Below are positions 23,806-33,653 of a DNA stretch of 64,000 nucleotides, piece by piece. Location of the stretch: the NCBI GenBank assembly GCA_026874595.1, contig CM049310.1, positions 40,801,558-40,865,557 on the forward strand, written 5' to 3'. Both the position numbers and the translations under genes were made by a program. A model generated the notes under the pieces. That model ran no database searches. It was not told the DNA's origin and saw only the letters and a program-made list of their open reading frames with translations. The DNA is from Sipunculus nudus. Its lineage: Eukaryota; Annelida; Sipuncula; Golfingiida; Sipunculidae. How positions within the stretch are numbered: the first letter of the stretch is position 1; the number at the start of each line of letters is the position of its first letter.

Positions 23806-26799
23806 TTTGGTGTTCAAGTACCTGCTGGAGACAAATCTGAGAGGATAACTTTGGTGTTCAAGTACCTGCTGGAGACAAATCTGAAAGGATAACTATTGTG
23901 TTCAAGTACCTGCTGGAGACAAATCTAAGAGGATAACTTTGGTGTTCAAGTACCTGCTAGAGACAAATCTGAGATGAAAACTTTGGTGTTTAAATACCTG
24001 CTGGAGACAAATCAGAGAAGATAACTTGGTGTTCAAGTACCTGCTGGAGACAAATCTGAAAGGATAACTTTGGTGTTCAAGTACCTGCTGGAGACAAATC
24101 TGAGAGGATAACTTTGGTGTTCAAGTACCTGCTGGAGACAACTCTGAGAGGATAACTTTGGTGTTCAAGTACCTGCTGGAGACAAATCTGAAAGGATAAA
24201 TTTAGAGTTCAAGTACCTGCTGGAGACAAATCTGAGAGGATAAGTTTGATGTTCAAGTACCTGCTGGAGACAAATCTGAGAGGATAATTTTGGTGTTCAA
24301 GTACCTGCTGGAGACAAATCTAAAAGGATAACTTTGGTGTTCAAGTACCTGCTGGAGACAATTCTGAGAGGATAACTTTGGTGTTCAAGTACCTGCTGGA
24401 GACAAACCTGAAAGGATAAATGTAGAGTTCAAGTACCTGCTGGAGACAAATCTGAGAGGATAAGTTTGATGTTCAAGTACCTGCTGGAGACAAATCTGAG
24501 AGGATAACTTTGGTGTTCAAGTACCTGCTGGAGACAAATCTGAGAGGATAACTTTGGTGTTCAAGTACCTGCTAGAGACAAATCTGAGATGAAAACTTTG
24601 GTGTTCAAGTACCTGCTGGAGACAAATCTGAGATGATAACTTTGGTGTTCAAGTACCTGCTGGAGACAAATCTGAAAGGATAACTATTGTGTTCAAGTAC
24701 CTGCTGGAGACAAATCTGAGAGGATAACTTTGGTGTTCAAGTACCTGCTAGAGACAAATCTGAGATGAAAACTTTGGTGTTCAAATACCTGCTGGAGACA
24801 AATCTGAGAGGATAACTTGGTGTTCAAGTACCTGCTGGAGACAAATCAGAAAGGATAACTTTGGTGTTCAAGTACCTGCTGGAGACAAATCTGAGAGGAT
24901 AACTTTGGTGTTCAAGTACCTGCTGGAGACAACTCTGAGAGGATAACTTTGGTGTTCAAGTACCTGCTGGAGACAAATCTGAAAGGATAAATTTAGAGTT
25001 CAAGTACCTGCTGGAGACAAATCTGAGAGGATAAGTTTGATGTTCAAGTACCTGCTGGAGACAAATCTGAGAGGATAACTTTGGTGTTCAAGTACCTGCT
25101 GGAGACAAATCTAAAAGGATAACTTTGGTGTTCAAGTACCTGCTGGAGACAACTCTGAGAGGATAACTTTGGTGTTCAAGTACCTGCTGGAGACAAACCT
25201 GAAAGGATAAATGTAGAGTTCAAGTACCTGCTGGAGACAAATCTGAGAGGATAAGTTTGATGTTCAAGTACCTGCTGGAGACAAATCTGAGAGGATAACT
25301 TTGGTGTTCAAGTACCTGCTTGGGACAAATCTGAGAGGATAACTTTGGTGTTCAAGTACCTGCTAGAGACAAATCTGAGATGAAAACTTTGGTGTTCAAG
25401 TACCTGCTGGAGACAAATCTGAAAGGATAACTTTGGTGTTCAAGTACCTGCTGGAGACAAATCTGAGAGGATAAGTTTGATGTTCAAGTACCTGCTGGAG
25501 ACAAATCTGAGAGGATAACTTTGGTGTTCAAGTACCTGCTGGAGACAACTCTGAGAGGAAAACTTTGGTGTTCAAGTACCTGCTGGAGACAAACCTGAAA
25601 GGATAAATTTAGAGTTCAAGTACCTGCTGGAGACAAATCTGAGAGGATAAGATTGATGTTCCAGTACCTGCTGGAGACAAATCTGAGAGGATAACTTTGC
25701 TGTTCAAGTACCTGCTGGAGAAAAATCTGAGAGGATAACTTTGGTGTTCAAGTACCTGCTAGAGACAAATCTGAGATGAAAACTTTGGTGTTCAAATACC
25801 TGCTGGAGACAAATCTGAGAGGATAACTTGGTGTTCAAGTACCTGCTGGAGACAAATCTGAAAGGATAACTTTGGTGTTCAAGTACCTGCTGGAGACAAA
25901 TCTGAGAGGATAACTTTGGTGTTCAAGTACCTGCTGGAGACAACTCTGAGAGGATAACTTTGGTGTTCAAGTACCTGCTGGAGACAAATCTGAAAGGATA
26001 AATTTAGAGTTCAAGTACCTGCTGGAGACAAATCTGAGAGGATAAGTTTGTTGTTCAAGTACCTGCTGGAGACAAATCTGAGAGGATAACTTTGGTGTTC
26101 AAGTACCAGCTGGAGACGATTCTGAGAGGATAACTTTGGTGTTCAAGTACCTGTTGGAGACAACTCTGAGAGGAAAACGTTGGTGTTCAAGTACCTGCTG
26201 GAGACAAACCTGAAAGGATAAATTTAGAGTTCAAGTACCTGCTGGATACAAATCTGAGAGGATAAGTTTGATGTTCAAGTACCTGCTGGAGACAAATCTG
26301 AGAGGATAACTTTGGTGTTCAAGTACCTGCTGGAGACAAATCTGAGAGGATAACTTTGGTGTTCAAGTACCTGCTGGAGACAACTCTGAGAGGATAACTT
26401 TGGTGTTCAAGTACCTGCTGGAGACAAATCTGAAAGGATAAATTTAGAGTTCAAGTACCTGCTGGAGACAAATCTGAGAGGATAACTTTGATGTTCAAGT
26501 ACCTGCTGGAGACAAATCTGAGAGGATAACTTGGTGTTCAAGTACCAGCTGGAGACAAATCTGAGAGGATAATTTGGTGTTCAAGTACCTACTGGAGACA
26601 AATCTGAGAGGATAATTTTGGTGTTCAAGTAACTGCTGGAGACAAATCTGAGAGGATAACTTTGGTGTCCAAGTACCTGCTGGAGCAAATCTGAGAGGAT
26701 AAGTTTGATGTTCAAGTACCTGCTGGAGACAAATCTGAGAGGATAACTTTAGTGTTTAAGCACCTGCTGGAGACACATCTGAGAGGATAACTTCGGTGT
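23806..26799. repeat. Large minisatellite, about 68 copies of a 44-bp unit
   Basis: The unit starts TTTGGTGTTCAAGTACCTGC and continues tggagacaaatctgagaggataac. Almost 3 kb is filled without interruption. Subtypes exist: gagatgaaaac, taaatttagagttc, taaatgtagagttc and aagtttgatg. Their order repeats: the markers at 24201, 24421 and 24586 recur at 24992, 25212 and 25377, exactly 791 bp on, equal to 18 units. This shows amplification of multi-unit blocks. The unit is not a multiple of three and carries TAA, so it is not coding. Spacer-like variation is absent, so this is not a CRISPR array. Confidence 0.97.
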
Positions 26800-27492
26800 C
26801 ACAGCATTCAGGTCAGACTTGTATATGACTATATATAAAGGAGATGTACGTACACGATCTCATTTCCTTACCTTTCTTCCTTAGAACATGACTATCTCTC
26901 CGAGGTATTATTTCTGGATTAAGTTGTAAAGGTGTTCAGTTGAGACTCAATTTTTTTATCCTACTATAATTTCAGAATGAGGGCGCGGTCACCGTCAGAG
27001 CGCTCCTCCAGATTCTACTTTGAAGATACGGGTCCGCAGCTGCTTCAGACTGTCCTCTGCATAAAAAGTACACTGATATCACAAGTTGCATATCCGAATT
27101 AAGGGTATACCGCTTGTAATGAAATACGAAAACAATAATATACAGTCGCCTGGACTGTATCCCGGCGACACAGAATCGCATTAACCAATGCAGTGAAACC
27201 AGACCACGGTTGGACCTTCTGCAAACAGCTTTGGTGGGTATTTTAGAGTTGTATGTAAGGATTTAGTTGTAAATCTGTCCGATTAAAACTTTTAATAGAA
27301 GTAATATGGGAAAACATGCCATACAACCGCTTGACCGATATCGCGAAAACACAAAACCAACACCTTACTACCATAATTGTGGATATAGGGACTCGGAACT
27401 CGTGTCCTTGGTTTCAACTGCATGGCCTATCATTCTTTGATCCCTGTCAAGATGAAATGATTCAAATAAATGACAGACAGAAAATTAAATTA

Positions 27493-27536
<44 letters not shown>

Positions 27537-27540
27537 CATG

Positions 27541-27572
<32 letters not shown>

Positions 27573-28040
27573 CATGTATATATATCTATATATATATATT
27601 GATTTTTGTCAAACATTTTATGAATTGACATATTAATGTAAAATTCTAAGAGTACGAAGATGATATTTTAGTTCATTGAATTCTTAATAAATTTTTATAT
27701 ATCCTTATATTTAAGTATAATATTTTACTCAATATTTTCTGGATCATCTCCTTGATATTTTTCCAGCCGACAGTAGGTTTTGAAAAACATATTAACATCC
27801 ATGCACATATACCAACAATATTTAAAAGTGTTCCTGACTTGAGTCAGACCCGTAATCATGTTAAATGGTATGAAGCGTGTCTATATAGATATTTAGGTTA
27901 GTAATAATTCAGCTGTGTCAAGTTCATAAATATGATGGTACCTGTATAAATGTCTAATCAAAAGGTTGGGTTGTATGCCCTTTTATGGTGCAGTGCCACC
28001 CGCATGTATATTTCAGCGCAGATACCAACTCTGTACTGCG
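26800..28040. other. Intergenic between minisatellite and second GT31 gene
   Basis: Holds an (AT)n tract at about 27495-27600 (interrupted by tacatgta). The rest shows no gene. The promoter of the downstream glycosyltransferase presumably lies toward the right end, but no TATA or initiator can be singled out in such AT-rich DNA. Confidence 0.4.
27495..27600. repeat. Interrupted (AT)n microsatellite
   Basis: AT runs broken by ACATATACATGTAT-type variants. Confidence 0.9.
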
Positions 28041-28133
28041 TGCTTTACTCCTATGCGTTTAGCTCAGAGAGAAAATATCAGCAGACTGGAGGCATACAGC
28101 GTTTAAGTTAGAGAAAAAGACCACACCCCAAGC

Positions 28134-30417
28134 ATGAAACGTAAGTAACGTGCATTATTATTGTACCTTACCAGAAAATTTCTCGGGTATACCTTGTCAT
28201 TAATACTAATTATGTAATTCTATAATTACCAATATTGTTATTCCATGATTAACGTTTTATTTATTTATTTTTTTTTATTATTATTATACAACATAAACAT
28301 AAACAAAACAATGACAGCATACAAATACACAGAACAAGTAATAAAACAAACATAATAGAGTGTAACACATACGCCAGTAAGAGCATTTTCATATGTATGA
28401 ACTTATATCGAGCATGTAAATATAATTAACTAAAGTTGATCAATTACAATATTTCCAGGTTTCTTGAAATTCTGTCAAATTCTTCCATGTTTTCCTGCAT
28501 TTTATCTCTCAATATCATACTACTTTTTCAATCTGTGAATAAAGCTGAGAATAGTTAGATTAACATTACTAAATCTACAATCATACAGCTATATTTATCT
28601 CATTAATAATGCAATGTTTTCCAGTTTTCTTATATTATTTTTTTTCTGTTATTCCCAAATAAGCATAGTCAATACATTCCTCCCATTTTATTTTTAAAGA
28701 AAATATTTTACAGTTTTCAATTTCTATGAATAATTCTATATTGTATTATTTGGGTTTTATTTATAAAAAATACTGTTGTACAGACATGTTCAATATTTCA
28801 TGATTCTGCTTGGTTATAAAGCTATTGTTGGCAGTTGGATTTTCAATAGAACTCAGAAAATTAGATTTTTCTTAATATTGCTTTCTACATATTTATAATT
28901 TATATTTTAGATTGCCAGTAAGAAGAAAGTATTGCAGGTTTTTTTCATAGTCTCAGTGTTATAGAGTCAATTGTTCACTTTTGCTGAATCATGAATAAAT
29001 CAAATTAAAATTGAATTTTGCAGAATTCTGACCCATGTATTACAATACTATCTTTTATTGTCATCTACAATAAAATCTCTTTTCTTCTTTTGGAAAAATC
29101 CCTGGCTAAACCGTTTCTTGAAGTCATCTATAAACGTCAGTTCTTCTCAAGGTTACATACCTGAAGAATATATATAGTCTTGCTGGATGTTCTATATGCA
29201 TCAAAGGATGATAACTTCTGGAGTTATATATTTACTTTTAACAATAACAATTTAAGTCGAATTGAATCAGTTTCGAAATCATTAGATCCACAGTAGAACA
29301 AAGCATTCAGAACAACGATACTCTTTCAAACCTTCCACGTGAAGTTTAAAAAAGTATAGGTTTCTTTAAAATTTCTTCATTATTTTGTTTTCCAGGTTGG
29401 AAATGGGTAATGGCTGTGCTTAGCCTTTTCTTTGTCATTTACTTATGGAGCAGAATTCAACACAAGCTGACTCCACCTGTGTTCGGTCTTCGCGAAGTGA
29501 GATGTCATTCCAAGTCAGATTATCTTAAATACATTCCAGAATATTATAGCAATGCGCCAAAGTACTGCAACCAATTTCGTTTTACGTTTTTACTTGTCAA
29601 CTCTCAAATCTGTGACCTCTGGGATTTGTTTGTATTGATCGCAGTTCGTTCAGCGCCGCACCAAATGGCGCAGAGAAATCTCATTCGTCAGACATGGGGT
29701 TCGCAGACGACAGTTCATGGATCTCAAATACGGACAATATTTCTGGTTGGCCGTGGAACAAACGCCTCCGTACAAGAAGAACTCTTGAAGGAAAACAAAG
29801 TGCATCAAGATATTATTCAAGCAAATTTCACGGATAGTTATTATAACCTGACACTTAAAACCATGATGGCTTTTAAATGGGTTTTGGAACACTGCGGCCA
29901 GCTTGGTTATTTTGTCATAAGCGATACTGATATGTTTATTGATGTTTTCAAGCTGGTAAAATATTTACAGAAACCTGGTGTTTGGACGGATTCATCGTAC
30001 GTCTTATGCAAGGCAGAGTATGCAGGACCTGCCAGAGTAGATCGGCGCGGGAAAGCGAACGTTTCGAAAAATATCTGGCCTGCCAACAAATACGCCCCCT
30101 GGTGCTGGGGTGGTGCAAACGTGCTCACAGTGCCTGTGGTTAAAAAACTTTATAACACCGCTATACATACGCCGCGTTTCCTCTTAGATGACGTTTGGGT
30201 GGGTATGCTTGCTACATTACATGGCGGTATTTGCTTCTCCACCAAATCTGACGCTTTCATCAGTCCCTGGCACCCAAACGACAAGCTGATGAATTCTGGG
30301 AAATATTTCGACAGCCCTGTCATTTTTGCTGGTATTCATGATAAGGACGCCATTGTCAATTCCAAAATAACAAAATGGTGGCAACATACATATAATTACC
30401 ATACAATCCCTAAATAA
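28134..30417 (+). CDS. Beta-1,3-galactosyltransferase-like (GT31), complete two-exon coding region
   Basis: Coding exons are 28134-28140 (ATG AAA C) and 29396-30417, joined across a 1255-bp intron with donor GTAAGT at 28141 and acceptor TTTTCCAG at 29391-29395. The spliced frame gives 342 residues starting MKRWKWVMAVLSLFF: a basic tip, then a signal-anchor of about 15 residues, as expected for a type II Golgi enzyme. Motifs by approximate residue: QRNLIRQTWG (95-104), TIFLVG (116-121), DSYYNLTLKT (149-158), ISDTDMFID with the DxD at 179-181, APWCWGGANVL (236-246) and LLDDVWVG (265-272). Family members transfer galactose or GlcNAc in beta-1,3 linkage from UDP-sugar. It shares most motifs, many cysteines and the intron phase with the 11.7-kb gene. 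Sequons NAS, NFT, NLT and NVS are present. The family's EDV is DDV here. AATAAA lies at 30598. Confidence 0.9.
28141..29395 (+). other. Intron of the second GT31 gene
   Basis: Phase-1 intron of 1255 bp, starting GTAAGTAACG and ending in a T-rich tract and CCAG. Very AT-rich, with no nested gene seen. Confidence 0.8.
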
Positions 30418-30597
30418 AAACAGTCTGAATGCACAATGCAGTAAAATACCGCTTCATATTACAGTTTTTGATATTCAAGAGGGTACCTGGTCGCTGCGCC
30501 CCTTCTGAAATCATAAACAAGTTTTAAAATATGATTTTAATGACTTATGTGGAGCTAAATCTAGTATTCTGCGTCTCGGAATATGTAAGACGAAAAC

Positions 30598-30603
30598 AAT
30601 AAA
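30598..30603 (+). other. Poly(A) signal AATAAA
   Basis: AATAAA 180 nt after the stop codon of the second GT31 gene; a plausible polyadenylation signal. Confidence 0.5.
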
Positions 30604-31075
30604 AAGTTGGTACAAACTGTTGTCGGGGTTAGGACACAGCGCTGCTCAGTGACTTAACCGTCGAACCATCACTATGCCTTTTGTATGCCTTTCATATACT
30701 GCTATGCCATTGTGACCCGGACAGAAGGCTCTGACTCCTGTGTTTAAGCCACTCAGAAGGATAATGTGCTATAATTCAGTGATACTCCTGGTTCTGGCGT
30801 CACTTTACATATAGAAGTGGCACTCGACCCCAACGCCTTGGAATAAGGGACATAGACACGAATGATGACTACTCAGTCTTGCATGCCTGAGGGAAAGACG
30901 CAGGTTGAGGATTAGTTCCTTGTCGTCCTCGTGTATTTTCTCCATTAAAACTTCAATTTGCTTAATGCAGTTTATGATTTCCCAATTAATACATTTGTTT
31001 TATTCTCCTTGTTTTTACGGTTTGTGTGTTTTGAAGGGGGATTTTGCGGAAGGTGGCACGGATGTTAAGAGCCAT
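30604..31075. other. Intergenic, nothing recognised
   Basis: No exon or element supported between the glycosyltransferase and the next microsatellite. Confidence 0.4.
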
Positions 31076-31081
31076 TTATAT

Positions 31082-31148
<67 letters not shown>
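31076..31148. repeat. (AT)n microsatellite
   Basis: TA run of about 70 bp with one AAATA interruption. Confidence 0.95.
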
Positions 31149-31149
<1 letters not shown>

Positions 31150-31485
31150 CACTGGAGAAAAACAATACTGTAAATTCCCAACAGTCTGTTTCACGGGATG
31201 TGACCCGATCATCAGGTGAATGTGGTTAGAATGAAGCTAACGGCTAGGTTTGAAAAGCCGAAACTTTACGAGATTACGAGATTATGCTTTGTGCGTATCG
31301 GGGGAGCATGTGAAAGACTGACACTGATCCTATTGTCCTCGGGGGCACATTAGGATTGGTCGGGGCACACGTGCGATACTGGAACATAACAGGGCAAAGA
31401 GGTTTGTTGTTGTTTTAATGTTTATATTTAATACAAAGATATCTTACCAGGATGCCCAATAAGCATAAATTATTATAATAATAAT

Positions 31486-31541
31486 AATATATATATATAT
31501 ACATATATATATATTTATATATATATATATATATATATATC
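31486..31541. repeat. (AT)n microsatellite
   Basis: TA runs with ACATA and TTTATA interruptions, preceded by AAT repeats. Confidence 0.9.
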
Positions 31542-33302
31542 AGATGTGAGGAGGCTGTGAATGAACTGCTTCACCTGTAAACAATTCCAACCACTGCTTT
31601 ACGTATCCATTGTTTAGATGGACATGAAATGAGGAATGATAATAAACATGCATAACTAATTTCAATGTCCTAACTCCTATATCTTACAGTTAAAAAGACT
31701 CTTATATATAGTTATAGTATATGTGTTTTAGGTAAGTTTAAAATGAAAAGATTAATACAAAAAACAAGTTCAGTACACGCTGAATAGAGTAAAGATGGAC
31801 TTTATGTGGCTCCAGAGCTAAAAGGAGGATTTGCTGACTGTTCTAACTAACAAGCTATGTATATCTAAAAAAGGAGTTTATGTTTTTTTTCATCGATGTA
31901 TGCTTACTTGTATGTCTGGATTAAGCAAAAGTATACAAAATCAATTCCATGGAAATTTGTTCAGGGGTGTCACATGATTCAAGGAAGTAGCGATCACATT
32001 TTGCTGTGGATCCTTGTCAGGGGTATATGCGCTCTGTTGAGTGTCATCCAATTTTCCCAAGTGCAATTAAAAAGCTTTTTTTGGTTTAAACAATATTTTT
32101 ATTGCAAAACAAAGCAATGAGGATTGGAAAACAGGGCACAGCCCTATATCAATTCCTCTCCTCCATCAATATGTTATTAAATAATCCTCTGTATGAAACA
32201 CATTTACATTGTTACATTATGCTGTTGATACATGGATTACGTAATATGGCATACAACTGACATAAATATGTTAATCTATATTTACACCTGAGCAATACAA
32301 GCAAAGACTAAACAAGATAAAATAAATTATTTACAATTGGAGAACAATACCTTATATAATTTATATAATTAAAAATTATAATTTATAATTATAAAAGCTT
32401 TTTTTGTTCATACATAGGTCATAACTCACAATTTGTATCAACGTAGACCCTTTGCCGATTATGTACTGCTATTCATTTGAAAGTCATATAAGGAAAAAAA
32501 AATAGTGGTGGCTATTTTGAATTTATGCAAATATAAAATAATGCCCATGCAAGGGGTGTAGCATGGCAACCTGTTGATTCACCATGGTTAAACCTTTTTG
32601 GGCATGACATTTGAATTTATGGAGCCTTATTTTTATAACTTTTTAATTTCTTAAGCTGGAGAGGTCTAGTTTTGTTGCATCAGATAGATTTGTTTAATTT
32701 TACGTCAACGAATAGCGAGTCATTCTAAATCTCGCACCATTTCCTGCCTGATCAGATTTGACGTAAATACTATCTGTTTCGGGTTAAAAATTCTGAAATA
32801 AAAATCAATGTTTCTTTCCATGTTTATGCTTGAGAGGTCTAGTTTTTTTTTTTTTTTTTTTTTTTTTGGGGGGGGGGGGTTGCATCAGGTAGTATTTGAT
32901 CACTTTAATTGATTTGATTGAAAGTGTAGCCACATCTCCACTTATTGCATTCAAACAAGATATTTTTATTGTAATTTGCTCACTTCTTAGCTAGACTTTC
33001 ACACTTAATTTGCTTTTTCTGCATTGTATAGGGTCTACGCTGACGTCATAATCCCCACTGCCTTTTGACAGCTGCAGCGCTGGTAGGCAAAACATTGAGC
33101 TGCTTACCAAACAGACAATGTTTGCTGTATATAGAGTTACACTATTAACTGGCCCATACTAGTCCTACTCTGCCTTTATCTTGGTTATTTCATTATTTTA
33201 TGGCTAATTTTCAATTGTAAAGTACTTATCCAATCATTAAATGTACTCACAAGCTGTGTGGGGATGGGTGCACTAACAGACAAAAGGAGGGGCAGGAATT
33301 AG

Positions 33303-33303
<1 letters not shown>
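31542..33303. other. Intergenic, nothing recognised
   Basis: AT-rich. It contains a T25 run followed directly by G12 at 32843-32879. No coding exon can be supported before the Penelope-like element. Confidence 0.4.
32843..32879. repeat. Poly-T/poly-G junction
   Basis: 25 T directly followed by 12 G. Confidence 0.95.

Positions 33304-33381
<78 letters not shown>
33304..33381. repeat. (AT)n tract, left flank of the Penelope-like element
   Basis: About 78 bp of TA repeats ending directly at the left terminal repeat. With the similar tract starting at 36455 it suggests that the retroelement landed inside one (AT)n array. Confidence 0.95.
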
Positions 33382-33385
<4 letters not shown>

Positions 33386-33653
33386 AATGAACACAAAAAG
33401 AAGAGAGACATCAACGCCAACATTTCAAACAATCATATTATTTGGATAACATGTACAGATTGTTGCTAAATTTTCAGCTACCCCTGTAGCCTTCGTCAGA
33501 GCGAGTGACTAACTGTAAACAAAGCTGATAGTGTGACCCTTCGCTAGGTCAACGGGGCTGGCTTGCCAGCTAAACTCATTAATCAATCTGATGTCTTGTC
33601 AGGACTGGCCTGTGTATGTCCACATGAAAACAGGGCTGCTGGGGTGTCAAAGA
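33382..33653 (+). repeat. Left terminal inverted repeat of the PLE
   Basis: Starts AGTCAATGAACACAAAAAG next to (AT)n and ends ggggtgtcaaaga. Its reverse complement is at 36151-36422, differing at about two positions (for example catgaaaac versus catggaaac). The last 63 bases include the start of the coding frame. A hammerhead-like core lies at 33472-33499 on the minus strand. Confidence 0.95.

Noticed and set aside
23806-26799. CRISPR-like array
   Set aside because: Units are contiguous with no unique spacers, in animal DNA; it is a minisatellite.
32090-32330. 3' end of a non-LTR retrotransposon
   Set aside because: Composition is suggestive but there is no coding remnant, tail or duplication to support it.
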